Shown piece after piece: positions 26,653 through 34,702 of a stretch of 64,000 nucleotides of DNA (the stretch's first letter is position 1; each line of letters starts with the position of its first letter). A program made the translations under genes and the position numbers. The DNA is from Desertimonas sp963732335 (lineage in GTDB: Bacteria > Actinomycetota > Acidimicrobiia > Acidimicrobiales > Ilumatobacteraceae): NCBI GenBank assembly GCA_963732335.1, contig CAVSZO010000063.1, positions 372,001-436,000 on the forward strand, in the 5' to 3' direction. The notes beneath the pieces were generated by a model that did no database searches, was not told the origin of the DNA, and saw nothing but the letters and a program-made list of their open reading frames with translations.

Positions 26653-27765
26653 ATGATGACCAACCGAGTATTCCGGGTCGTGGTGGCCCTAGCGGTGAGC
26701 GCGTCGGCTGCCGCCAGCAGTGCTCCGCTTGCGGCCGCCGCCACGACGGACGCCGGCGCGATCACTGCCGAGCAACCGCGACCGCTGGCTGGCTTCGATC
26801 GCGGTCGCATCCAGTTCGCCGCCGGCACCGACTCGGCCTCGGTCAGCGACGCAGTCGCCCTTGGTGACTGGCACCACTGGGCCGTTGGCGCCGGGCGGGG
26901 CCAGTTCATCCAGGTCACCGCGACGGCGCTGGCCGGCAACGCCACCTTTGAGCTGTACACACCGTCCGGTGAGCAGATGGCCAACGACGTCAGTTCGTTC
27001 AGCGGTCAGCTCGCGGCCACCGGCGACTATGCCATCGACATCGGTTCCGCCGGCGGCGTGGCCGACTACACCCTCACCGTGACCATCCGCAACGAACCGA
27101 TCGCGCCGCTTCCGCCGCGCGACGGGCACTTCCGCGACCAGATCCGCTTCGCCGCCGGCACGGACCACGGATCGGTGAGCGGCGTCGTGATGCGCGGTGA
27201 CTGGGACGAGTGGTCGTTCCGCGTCGACGAGGGACAGCACCTGCAACTCAGCGTGGGCGCCGTCGTCGACAACGCCACGATCCGTCTCTACGCCCCGAAC
27301 GGCAACCCGCTCGCCTTCGACACCACCTCATTCGACGGCACGCTGCCGGCCGGCGGTCTTTACATGATCGAGGTCGGACCGACCGCTGGCTGGGCCACCT
27401 ACACGTTGAACCTGCGGATCACCGACGCGCCGCCGGCGCCGCCCCCACCACCGCCGATTGCGCCCGGCGACATCGAGCGGATCACGTTCGCCCCTGGGAC
27501 GAACAACGCCTCGGTGACCGGCGACGTCCTGCCGGCGACCACCGACAGCTACGGTCTGCAGGCGTCCGCCGGCCAGGTGATGGTCGCCCACGTCGACTCG
27601 GTCACCGACAACGTCTTCCTCTCGATCTTCGCCCCTGACGGCACACCACTGGCCGAGCACCTGCTGCAAGCGGCGGTGGCATTGCCGGTCGACGGCGACT
27701 ACCTCATCGAGATCTCGACCACCAGCTCTGGCGGGCCGTACCGGCTCAGCGTCTGGGTCGACTAG
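26653..27765 (+). CDS. Exported protein with three PPC-like beta repeats
   Basis: The start ATG at 26653 follows a GGGGG ribosome site. A signal peptide (VFRVVVALAVSASAAASSAPLAAAA) is followed by three repeats of about 110 residues. Each begins I-x-FA-x-GT (IQFAAGTDSASVSDAV, IRFAAGTDHGSVSGVV, ITFAPGTNNASVTGDV). Each continues through YTPSGEQ, YAPNGNP or FAPDGTP turns to a final strand such as GDYAIDIGS. These match bacterial pre-peptidase C-terminal (PPC) beta-sandwich repeats. A proline run separates repeats 2 and 3. There is no catalytic domain, so it is probably a binding or structural surface protein. A double hairpin terminator follows. Confidence 0.75.
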   Translation: MMTNRVFRVVVALAVSASAAASSAPLAAAATTDAGAITAEQPRPLAGFDRGRIQFAAGTDSASVSDAVALGDWHHWAVGAGRGQFIQVTATALAGNATFELYTPSGEQMANDVSSFSGQLAATGDYAIDIGSAGGVADYTLTVTIRNEPIAPLPPRDGHFRDQIRFAAGTDHGSVSGVVMRGDWDEWSFRVDEGQHLQLSVGAVVDNATIRLYAPNGNPLAFDTTSFDGTLPAGGLYMIEVGPTAGWATYTLNLRITDAPPAPPPPPPIAPGDIERITFAPGTNNASVTGDVLPATTDSYGLQASAGQVMVAHVDSVTDNVFLSIFAPDGTPLAEHLLQAAVALPVDGDYLIEISTTSSGGPYRLSVWVD

Positions 27766-27770
27766 CTACT

Positions 27771-27826
27771 CGAGCGGAAGGCCAAGCCCATCCGCTCGGC
27801 TCGAAGTAGCCGGCCATCGGCCGGCT
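27771..27826. terminator. Two hairpins after the PPC-repeat gene
   Basis: CGAGCGGA/TCCGCTCG (27771-27798) and AGCCGGCC/GGCCGGCT with an ATC loop (27808-27826) follow the stop at 27765. Tandem GC-rich stem-loops of this kind are plausible intrinsic or Rho-assisted terminators. The rest of the gap to 27972 shows nothing. Confidence 0.5.
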
Positions 27827-27972
27827 CCGAAGGTCCCGAACCGTCCGGCGGATCACGGCGGCGCGGGCAGGCATATAGGGACATGTTGTCGTCCACGTTG
27901 ACTGTTGTGGTTCGGCTCTTCAGATACGTTCCACCGGGTGCGTCTGGGCATCGTTGAGGCTCGGACACGTAC

Positions 27973-28982
27973 GTGAGGGCGGTCGTCTACGACCGGTATG
28001 GGTCGCCCGAGGTACTGCGACTCGACGACGTTCCCGTGCCGTCTCCCGCCGCCGGGCAGGTGCGCGTCAGGGTTGCGGCAACGTCGGTCAACCTCAGTGA
28101 TTGGGAGACTCTGCGCGGCTCGCCGCTGTATGCCGCGCCTGGGCGGGCTGCGCTCGCCGGCACGCCGGACGCTGGGGTCGGACATCGCCGGGTGGGTCGA
28201 CTTGGTCGGTGAGGCGGTCACTCGGTTCCGTCCCGGTGATGAGGTGTACGGCGACAACCTGGCGCTGAAGGGTGGCTTCGCCGAGTACGCGATCGCCGCC
28301 GAGTCGGCGCTCGCCCACAAGCCTGCAGGACTGACGTTCGCCGAGGCATCGACGATTCCCCAGGCCGGGGCGATTGCCCTGCAAGGAACCGACGGCGCCG
28401 CGGTCGGGCGTCGGGTGGCTGATCAATGGGGGCGGTGGCGGCTCGGGCTCATTCGCCATCCAACTGGCCAAGCGTCTCGGTGCGCACGTGACCGCTGTCG
28501 ACAACGCCGGCAAGCTTGATTTCATGCGGTCGCTCGGCGCCGACGAGGTCGTCGACTACCGCAGCGAGGACTTCACCCGCAGCGACCAGCCGTACGACCT
28601 CATCGTCGATCTCGTTGCCCATCGATCGGTGTTCGCCTATCGCCGGGCGCTCGCCCGCGGCGGTCGCTACCGCTGTGTCGGCGGGTCGGTGCCAGCGCTG
28701 CTGCGCGTCATGACGATCGGCTGGATCGCCGCCCGGCTGACCAATCGCCGGATGGGGGTGCTTGCCGTGAAGCAGGGGCCGGCCCAGTTCGTGCCGCTCG
28801 CCGACCTATGCATCGCCGGTGAGGTCAGCATCCACATCGACCGCACGTTCGCGCTCGATGCCGTACCCGAAGCCCTCGCCTACGTGGGTCAAGGTCGCAG
28901 CCACGGCAAGGTTGTGGTCACCATCAACTCGGCGAACGCCGCCACCAGGCACCAGGAACGCGAACTCGGCGGTGTGCCCTGA
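27973..28982 (+). CDS. NAD(P)-dependent quinone oxidoreductase-like MDR protein (frameshifted)
   Basis: This is a medium-chain dehydrogenase/reductase of the zinc-free quinone-oxidoreductase branch, about 335 residues. The N-terminal GroES-like half starts MRAVVYDRYGSPEVLRLDDV and reaches LAGTPDAG. The frame slips near 28175, and GSDIAGWVDLVGEAVTRFRPGDEVYG then gives the conserved entry to the catalytic loop. It slips again near 28420, and INGGGGGSGSFAIQLAKRLGAHVTAVDN continues as the Rossmann fold. The GVGSG-like P-loop is glycine-rich as expected. All conserved blocks are present, so sequence error is likely. The substrate is unknown. Confidence 0.75.
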
Positions 28983-29111
28983 AAAGACCAGATTTGGTCT
29001 CCTCATGGCACACAGGCGTCGCGGCTGGACGTTTACGGTTTGGCCTCCAACGTGAAGATCCTGGGTAGTCGCCTCCAAACCCCATCGTCCTAGCTCGCCG
29101 GCAAGGCAGAG

Positions 29112-30326
29112 TCAGAAGTCGCCACCACCGAAGTCACCGCCACCGAAGTCACCGCCACCGAAATCACCGCCACCGAAATCACCGCCACCGAAATCTCCGC
29201 CAAAGTCGCCGTCTCCACTGTCGTCGGCTTCGTTGATGATCGTCGTCCCGCCGGCGCCCCACGGGCCGAATCCGCCGGACAGGAGCGACCCGAGAAGAAG
29301 GCCAGTGAACAAGCCGCTGGAGCCGCCGAACCAGCCACCGGCGAAACCGCCCGGGTAGCCGACATAGGCCGGCTGGCGGTCGGCGTCCAGCGTGACGGCC
29401 GGCTCGCCGTGCAAACCCGGTCGCTGCAGATCGTCCGGTGGCGCCGGTGGCTGGCGACCTTCAACGATCGCCCGTGTCCGGTCCATCGAGTACCGGGCCT
29501 CGGCGACAACCCGAGCTACCCGAACCAAATCCACTGGATCGTCGGTGTAGTCCAGTGCAGCCTGCGCCGCCCGGTACCGGCTGACCGCAGCGTCGAAGTC
29601 GTTGCGAGCGTCGGGATGCAACTGGATCTCCGGTTCAAGCCGCACCACGTCGTCGGCCAACACTGAGACCTCAGCCCTCAGCAGCTGTCGATCGGCCTCC
29701 TCGGCTCGCGCCCGTTCGGCCTCGTCCGCTTGACGTCGTCGTCTCCGCCGCCACACCAGCAATCCGGCTGCGCCAGCACCTCCGACGAGCACGACCGGGA
29801 GCACCCAACCGCCGCCAGTGCCGTCGTCGTCGCCCCCGGCACCGGACCCAGCGGCTGGACCCGCGGCGTCACCGACACGTTCAACAAATTCGTCGAGCAC
29901 CGCGGCGGTGTTATCGCCGTTGGCTTCGAGCGCTGCCGCCGCCAACTCGCCGGCCTCGCCAGCAGCCAGCTCGCTACTCCCGGCGCGGAAAGTGTCGCCG
30001 ATGACGACACCGAACGTGCCGGGTCGATCAACGGCGTCGGCCAGTTGACTGGCGACCTCGGCCGGGTCGCCACCGGCGAGGTCGGCCGTCGACGCTGGCA
30101 GCACAGCAATGTAGATCGGCGTATCGGCACTGCGGATGGCCGACCGCAGCTCGTCGATCTCGTCATCGGTCAAGGCACGCTCGGCATCCGCCTCGACGTA
30201 CACCGGGTTGCCACGAAGCGCGCTGGCGACCTCGTCGAGGTCTACGCTCGCCGACGCAGTCCCACCAGGCAGCCCCAACAGCACGAGCAACGTCGCCGCC
30301 AGACCCACACGACCACCCCGCTTCAT
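29112..30326 (-). CDS. TPM/YgcG-like membrane-anchored protein with Gly-Asp-Phe tail
   Basis: This protein of about 404 residues has a signal peptide (MKRGGRVGLAATLLVLLGLP), an extracytoplasmic alpha/beta domain (ERALTDDEIDELRSAIRS, IYIAVLPAS, GTFGVVIGDTFRAG) and a single transmembrane helix (WVLPVVLVGGAGAAGLLVW). An Arg-rich, coiled cytoplasmic region follows (ADEAERARAEEADRQLL). A hydrophobic Gly/Trp segment then leads to a tail of GGGDF units. The domain order resembles TPM-phosphatase/YgcG-type proteins, but the catalytic Asp set is not clear. The tail is made by a 15-base tandem DNA repeat. No operon partner is evident. Confidence 0.65.
   Translation of the reverse strand: MKRGGRVGLAATLLVLLGLPGGTASASVDLDEVASALRGNPVYVEADAERALTDDEIDELRSAIRSADTPIYIAVLPASTADLAGGDPAEVASQLADAVDRPGTFGVVIGDTFRAGSSELAAGEAGELAAAALEANGDNTAAVLDEFVERVGDAAGPAAGSGAGGDDDGTGGGWVLPVVLVGGAGAAGLLVWRRRRRRQADEAERARAEEADRQLLRAEVSVLADDVVRLEPEIQLHPDARNDFDAAVSRYRAAQAALDYTDDPVDLVRVARVVAEARYSMDRTRAIVEGRQPPAPPDDLQRPGLHGEPAVTLDADRQPAYVGYPGGFAGGWFGGSSGLFTGLLLGSLLSGGFGPWGAGGTTIINEADDSGDGDFGGDFGGGDFGGGDFGGGDFGGGDFGGGDF
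29121..29207. repeat. 15-base tandem repeat (GGGDF coding)
   Basis: Five or more direct copies of a 15-base unit, read on the + strand as CACCGAAGTCACCGC, occur here with A/G exchanges at one position. They encode Gly-Gly-Gly-Asp-Phe units at the C-terminus of the protein encoded on the minus strand. Near identity between copies implies recent expansion or contraction. Confidence 0.75.
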
Positions 30327-30486
30327 AGGCGCACGGTACCCAGCACCCGCGCCGGGCACACCAGAAACGGGCTCTCTGAGAGGCAGCAGGCCTGCCGGGT
30401 GTGACGAGGGCTGTCACACTGGCAGGGCAGCGCGTCTCTCATCCTCCCAGCGGCGACTGGCGCCGCACGCTCACGAGAGGAGATCA

Positions 30487-30786
30487 ATGATGACCGAGTA
30501 TGTGACGGTATACCGTGCCAAGGTCGCCGAGGGCGACGTGAAGCCCCTGATCGATGTCGAGCCACAGGCGATCGCCGAGGCCAAGCGGCTGTGCCCCGAG
30601 CTGCTGGGCGCCGACCTGGTGAACCTGGGTGACGGCACCTGGCTCCACGTGCTGCGATGGAGCGCCCCCGACAGCGTAGAGAGGTTGATGGACAAGTCCG
30701 AGGAGTTCGACTTGGTGCACACCATGCACGGCTACATGGCCGACGCCGAGCAGCTCGGCCACGGCGAGGTCGTGAGCCGCTCATGA
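30487..30786 (+). CDS. Small dimeric alpha/beta-barrel (antibiotic-monooxygenase-like) protein
   Basis: This 99-residue protein starts at ATG 30487 behind an AGGAGATCA site. The pattern (MTEYVTVYRAKVAEGDV, PLIDVEPQAIAEAKRLCP, WLHVLRWSAPDSVERLMD, TMHGYMADAEQLGHGE) suits the ABM/dimeric ferredoxin-like fold. It overlaps the following sigma-factor gene by four bases (ATGA), indicating coupled translation. Small enzymes or sensors of this fold are found beside ECF sigma factors. It may be the product of a stress operon or a ligand-binding partner; this is inference. Confidence 0.7.
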   Translation: MMTEYVTVYRAKVAEGDVKPLIDVEPQAIAEAKRLCPELLGADLVNLGDGTWLHVLRWSAPDSVERLMDKSEEFDLVHTMHGYMADAEQLGHGEVVSRS

Positions 30787-31622
30787 GCGCGACCCGGACG
30801 CCGACCTCGACTTCGACGAGCTGGCCCGGCTCGCCGCCGACGGCGACCGGGTCGCCTCGCCGGACTGGTGCGCGGCTGCAGCACCCGATGTACCGGCTCG
30901 CGCTGCGGTTCCTCGGCCACCCGCAGGACGCCGAGGACGCCACCCAGGAGATCCTCATCCGGCTCGTCACCCACCTCGGCAGCTTCGAGGGACGCTCGAA
31001 GTTCACGACCTGGGCCTACACCGTGGCGATCCGGAGCCTGTTCCGCGCCAGGCGGGGCGCCAACGAGGCCGCGATCGCCGACGCCGAGCAATTCGCCGCC
31101 TTCCTCGATGCCGGCATTGCCGACATCGACACCACCGCCGACGAGGCCGAGTACCGCCTGCTGTGCGAAGAGGTGCGCATCAGCTGCACGTACGGGATGC
31201 TGCTCTGCATCCCCCGGGAGCAACGAGCCGCCTACCTGCTCGCTGACGTAGCGGGACTCACCGACGTCGAGGGCGCTCAGGTGCTCGGCTGCAGCCGGGA
31301 AGCGTTCCGCCAGCGCGTCTTCCGGGCGCGGCGCACCCTCAAGCTCGTCATCGACAACCGCTGCGGCCTCATCGATCCCGCCAACCCATGCCGCTGCGGT
31401 CGGCAGATCACCGCCAGCCTGAAGGCAGGCATCTTGCGACCCGACGACTTACCCCTCGCCACCCACCCTCGCGAAGAGGTCCGGGTCTGGATCGAGCCAT
31501 ACGCCAAGCAGCTCGACGAGGTCGCCGCCATCGGCGACCTCTACCGGTTCGACCGGTTCGCCGCGCCCGCCGCCCTCTGGCAGAACCTCCAGGATCGCTA
31601 TCCCGAACTGCTCGCCGGCTGA
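30783..31622 (+). CDS. ECF-type sigma-70 factor with C-terminal extension (N-terminal frame disturbed)
   Basis: This sigma factor has about 279 residues. Region 2 is clear (HPMYRLALRFLGHPQDAEDATQEILIRLV, then FEGRSKFTTWAYTVAIRSLF). Region 4 reads IPREQRAAYLLADVAGLTDVEGAQVLG, then CSREAFRQRVFRARRTL. A C-terminal zinc-finger-like segment NRCGLIDPANPCRCGRQ precedes a helical tail. In the first 25 codons the natural reading (ADLDFDELARLAADGDRVA) lies in another frame than the ATG at 30783. Two compensating indels near 30795 and 30862 are therefore likely. It overlaps the small ABM-fold gene upstream. No anti-sigma gene follows. Confidence 0.75.
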   Translation: MSATRTPTSTSTSWPGSPPTATGSPRRTGARLQHPMYRLALRFLGHPQDAEDATQEILIRLVTHLGSFEGRSKFTTWAYTVAIRSLFRARRGANEAAIADAEQFAAFLDAGIADIDTTADEAEYRLLCEEVRISCTYGMLLCIPREQRAAYLLADVAGLTDVEGAQVLGCSREAFRQRVFRARRTLKLVIDNRCGLIDPANPCRCGRQITASLKAGILRPDDLPLATHPREEVRVWIEPYAKQLDEVAAIGDLYRFDRFAAPAALWQNLQDRYPELLAG

Positions 31623-31716
31623 CGGGACCGGCCGTGCCTGCGTCGATCGGGCAGGGTTGAAGGTCGTGTCCGCGTTTGCTGCGGGTGCCAACTCCCCGCG
31701 GCCACGACGAATCGAG

Positions 31717-32010
31717 TCACGCTGGACAGGAATAGGGGGTGCACGGAGGAAGCGGACCGGGCCGTGGTGGCTTTGGCTTCTCGGGCACGCCGATGATGAT
31801 TTCCTTCGGTTTCTGGTCGTCATCGACGATTTCGAACTCCTCCAGGGCAACCAATGGCGATCCGGCGACGATCGAACCGCTCTGGGCCGCGGCAACATTG
31901 CCGATCGCCGATGACGACGCGACTGTGATGACGACGCCGACTGCCACCCTGGCGCCGTGTCGGCCGACTCGACTCAGCCTGCTGCCAGATGCGTTGATCA
32001 ACTGTCTCAT
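31717..32010 (-). CDS. Small secreted protein with proline-rich tail
   Basis: This 97-residue protein starts at ATG 32010, seven bases after AAGGAG. A basic N-terminus (MRQLINASGSRLSRVGRHGAR) precedes a hydrophobic core (VAVGVVITVASSSAIG) and a likely AQS cleavage site. The mature part has an acidic middle (EEFEIVDDDQ) and a tail rich in Pro and Lys ending PPCTPYSCPA with two cysteines. No family is recognised. It is a likely exported peptide or cell-wall-associated protein. Confidence 0.6.
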   Translation of the reverse strand: MRQLINASGSRLSRVGRHGARVAVGVVITVASSSAIGNVAAAQSGSIVAGSPLVALEEFEIVDDDQKPKEIIIGVPEKPKPPRPGPLPPCTPYSCPA

Positions 32011-32233
32011 GCCATTCTCCTTGTTTGAGCGGGGGTCGGTTGCCGTCGTACTTCGGAGCGGACGAGCGCTCAGATGGCAGGGCTCGTCAGCAGTCGTCAA
32101 CTCGCTCCCTACGCCGGCGTTGCCGGCATCGCGAGCCGCCCAGATCACTGGCACCTCGATTGTGCAGTCCTGCGGTCCGCCCGTGCCAACTATCCCTTCG
32201 CAGCGACGAGGTCGTCATGTCGCCGGGAGGCCG

Positions 32234-32386
32234 CTACGGCTCCTGTGACGCCTGCTGTCGCCGCTCGTCCTCCATGCGCTGGATTCGCATGCCTTCTCGT
32301 CCGGTGCGAGTGAAGAAATAGACGCCGATGGCGAAGCAGACCCACAGCACACCGATACCGACGAGAAGGACGCCGATCCCGATCAT
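32234..32386 (-). CDS. Small single-pass membrane protein (50 residues)
   Basis: The frame begins ATG 32386 and reads MIGIGVLLVGIGVLWVCFAI, then a second short hydrophobic part (GVYFFTRTGREGM) and a charged tail (IQRMEDERRQQASQEP). This gives one transmembrane helix and a basic/acidic cytoplasmic tail. A TTG nine bases upstream (32395) follows a GGAGG at six bases and may be the true start. Codon use has strong G/C at third positions, which supports coding. No family is recognised. Confidence 0.5.
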   Translation of the reverse strand: MIGIGVLLVGIGVLWVCFAIGVYFFTRTGREGMRIQRMEDERRQQASQEP

Positions 32387-32396
32387 CGTTTCCAAC

Positions 32397-32719
32397 GCGC
32401 ACCTCCGAGGACTTGTCGCCTAGTTCAGCGTAGGACGCGATGGGACGTGTGTCTCGACGTATGAGAGCCGGAGACTGGACGACTTGGTCAACTCGGGTCG
32501 GCGTGCGCCAGGACCACCGAGGCACCGGCCGCGACCCCCTGAGAAGGTGACTGCTCAATGCTCAACCACCGCGTCCCCAGTTGCAACAGCGCGACACCCG
32601 ACCCGCGGGCCCACCAATCCCGGCTTCGTCGCATTCCGAACAACAGCTCGACGAGAGCGACTGATCGCTCTCCCGCCACGAGCCACGACGCTCGCAGAGA
32701 GTTAGCACCAGGAGGAACC
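32397..32719. other. Intergenic stretch without gene
   Basis: I see no credible frame, repeat or hairpin in most of this stretch. It contains the leader of the small exported protein that begins at 32720, with an AGGAGGAACC ribosome site at its end. A promoter is expected in it, but none can be named with confidence. Confidence 0.5.
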
Positions 32720-32908
32720 ATGAAACGCAAGCTTGTCATCGCCGCAGCAGCTGTCGCCGCCGCAGCTGCCGCCATCGTGCCCGCGACCGGGCTCGCCAGT
32801 GCCGACGACCCCGACTTCACGCGCTGCTTCGGCGTCGGCCCATTTGGTGTGGGTACGGGTCTGAAGGGCGGGGGCGTGGGCTGGGGCACGCGCGCGTGCG
32901 TCGATTGA
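32720..32908 (+). CDS. Small exported Gly-rich protein
   Basis: This 62-residue product has a textbook ribosome site (AGGAGGAACC, ATG). A signal peptide (MKRKLVIAAAAVAAAAAAIV) ends at GLASADDP. The mature part is only about 33 residues: DFTRCFGVGPFGVGTGLKGG, then GVGWGTRACVD, with two cysteines that could form a disulfide. No family is recognised. A secreted peptide of this size may be a signal, a bacteriocin-like product or a wall component; the sequence does not decide. Confidence 0.6.
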   Translation: MKRKLVIAAAAVAAAAAAIVPATGLASADDPDFTRCFGVGPFGVGTGLKGGGVGWGTRACVD

Positions 32909-33407
32909 CCGTGCTTGGAGCCGAGTCCTGCAGGTATCGCAGTGCCAGGCCGCCGGGACTAGGCGGTTGGCCGGCGCCAGGGCACCTGCCCAGCTAACGC
33001 TGGGGAGCACGACCGGCATCGCGCCGTGCACAGAGGTTGATGGCACGCGGTCCGGAGCCGTGGAGCCGGTTGCACCGATGCGGTGCACCTGGCTCCGCAG
33101 TGCGCCAGGATCGCTTGACACTCGTCGAACTTGTCGCCGCTGAGCACCGCTTTCGTGCTCAGCCGCACCAAGATCCGGGCTGGCAGCGCCGGACCCGGCC
33201 ACGAGACACCGGTTGTGAACCTCCCGGCCGGTCGGGCCGCCGGCGACCGATTCGACGAAGTCGACGCCACACGCCTGAACACGCGACGGCGACACATTCA
33301 CACGCCGAACTCACTGGCATCGCCGCGGCTGACAAAGCCGAGCGGCTCAGTCGGTTGCGCGAACCTAGAGGCAACCATCGGTGCTGGCGTGCTGAGAGGA
33401 GATCATC
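32909..33407. other. Intergenic stretch with family B repeat, no gene
   Basis: Apart from the hairpin repeat at 33033-33109 I see no supported gene. Open frames occur on both strands, but they lack start sites and family resemblance. The last bases carry a GAGAGGAGATC ribosome site for the adenosine-specific-kinase-like gene. Confidence 0.5.
33033..33109. repeat. Dispersed hairpin repeat, family B, copy 2
   Basis: This copy is in the same orientation as the one at 4346-4421. The stem is stronger here: GGAGCC pairs with GGCTCC outside and TGCACC with GGTGCA inside, around GATGC. Compensated differences between the two copies keep the pairing. Confidence 0.6.
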
Positions 33408-33890
33408 CTGGAACTTCACATCGTCCCGATCGTCAAGCCCGACGACATGAACGTGATCGTCGGGCAGGCCCATTTCATCAAGACGGTCGAGGACCTCCAC
33501 GAGGCACTCGTCGGGGTGAGCCCGTCGCTCCGCTTCGGTGTCGCATTCTGCGAAGCGTCGGGCCCGTGCCTCGTCCGCCGCTCGGGCAACGACGACGCTC
33601 TTGTCAACCTGGCCACCACGAACGCCCTCGCCGTGGGCGCGGGTCACTCGTTCTTCGTATTTCTGCTCGACGGCTACCCCGTAAACGTGCTCAACCAGCT
33701 CAAGCAGGTGCCGGAGGTCTGCGGCATCTTCTGCGCCACGGCCAACCCGGTCGAGATCGTTGTCGCCGAGACGGACCTCGGCCGAGGCATCGTCGGCGTT
33801 GTCGACGGGCTCGTGCCCGCCGGGACCGAGACCGATGCCGACGTCACCAATCGCAAGCAGTTGCTCCGCACGATCGGCTACAAGCTCTGA
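33408..33890 (+). CDS. Adenosine-specific-kinase-like protein (pfam04008)
   Basis: This protein of about 160 residues has the conserved pattern of the family first described in Archaea. It shows IVKPDDMNVIVGQAHFIKTV at the start, LRFGVAFCEASGPCLVRR, ALAVGAGHSFFVFLLDGYP, GIFCATANPVEIVVAET and the closing GRGIVGVVDG. The usual family start is MELKLV-like. That maps to CTG 33408, five bases after an AGAGGAG site; ATG 33447 would remove a conserved strand. A CTG start is therefore proposed. The biochemical function in bacteria is not settled. Confidence 0.75.
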   Translation: MELHIVPIVKPDDMNVIVGQAHFIKTVEDLHEALVGVSPSLRFGVAFCEASGPCLVRRSGNDDALVNLATTNALAVGAGHSFFVFLLDGYPVNVLNQLKQVPEVCGIFCATANPVEIVVAETDLGRGIVGVVDGLVPAGTETDADVTNRKQLLRTIGYKL

Positions 33891-33900
33891 CCGACTGCTC

Positions 33901-34488
33901 CTAACCGCGACGTGAGACGACGTCGTAGACGAGCTTTTGGATCCCGTTGCCGTAAGACTCCGACTCCACCAGCCTCAGCATCTGCTTGTCCTTGTCGGTG
34001 TCGCTGAACAGCCGCTTCCCGGCACCCAGCAGCGTCGGGAAGACCAACATGTGGTAGCGGTCGATCAACCCGGCGTCGGAGAGGTTTCGGTTCAACATGG
34101 CACTGCCGTGGATGATGATCGGGCCACCATCTCCTTCCTTGACGGCGGCCACGTCGTCCAATGAGCGCAGGATTGTGGTCTCACTCCAGTCCGACACCAG
34201 GTCGGCGTCGCTGAGAGTGCTTGACACGACGAACTTCGGCATCGCGTTGTACTCGGCGAACTCCTCCATCGTCGGCCACACGGGCGCGAACGCCTCATAG
34301 GAGACCCGGCCCATCATCATCGCCGTCGCCTCCTGCTGCTCCCGACCCTTGAGCTCGTACGCCTCCTCCCGGAACTCGATGTCCTTGAACGTCCATCCAC
34401 CGCTGCGGTGCGGCTCGGTAGGACCGCCGCCGGGGGAATCGACGACACCGTCCAGAGAAACGAAGGCGGTGGTGATCAATGTGCGCAT
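33901..34488 (-). CDS. Dihydrofolate reductase-like (RibD C-terminal domain) protein
   Basis: This 195-residue single-domain reductase starts at ATG 34488 with GGAGCAACAACT in front. MRTLITTAFVSLDGVVDSPGG is the standard first strand and loop. MMMGRVSYEAFAPVWP and IIIHGSAMLNRNL are the NADPH-contact segments, and LLGAGKRLFSDTDK ends the core. Its stop is 10 bases from that of the convergent gene to the left. The substrate is unknown. It has two relatives in the window. Confidence 0.85.
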   Translation of the reverse strand: MRTLITTAFVSLDGVVDSPGGGPTEPHRSGGWTFKDIEFREEAYELKGREQQEATAMMMGRVSYEAFAPVWPTMEEFAEYNAMPKFVVSSTLSDADLVSDWSETTILRSLDDVAAVKEGDGGPIIIHGSAMLNRNLSDAGLIDRYHMLVFPTLLGAGKRLFSDTDKDKQMLRLVESESYGNGIQKLVYDVVSRRG

Positions 34489-34702
34489 AGTTGTTGCTCC
34501 TTCCATGTGGTGGCCTCGGCAGGCATCGAGGCCCACCGGGATGGTTTCTCCCGATGACTACGAACGTGCCACGCCAGGATCGACACCATCCCAAACTGTG
34601 TACTCGTGACCGGCTCGGCCCGTCCGCAGGGAACCGATCTTCTGCCGCACCGACCGACGAGACCGAACGCCGTGGCGCCCGAGAGCCAGGCGGGCGACGC
34701 TA

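Noticed and set aside
29121..29207. 15-base tandem array considered as a regulatory iteron set or origin
   Set aside because: The period is a multiple of three and encodes GGGDF units at the end of an intact protein.
33131..33904. Forward frame of 257 residues over the adenosine-specific-kinase-like gene
   Set aside because: It turns into Arg-rich text with no pattern inside the conserved gene, which is in another frame.
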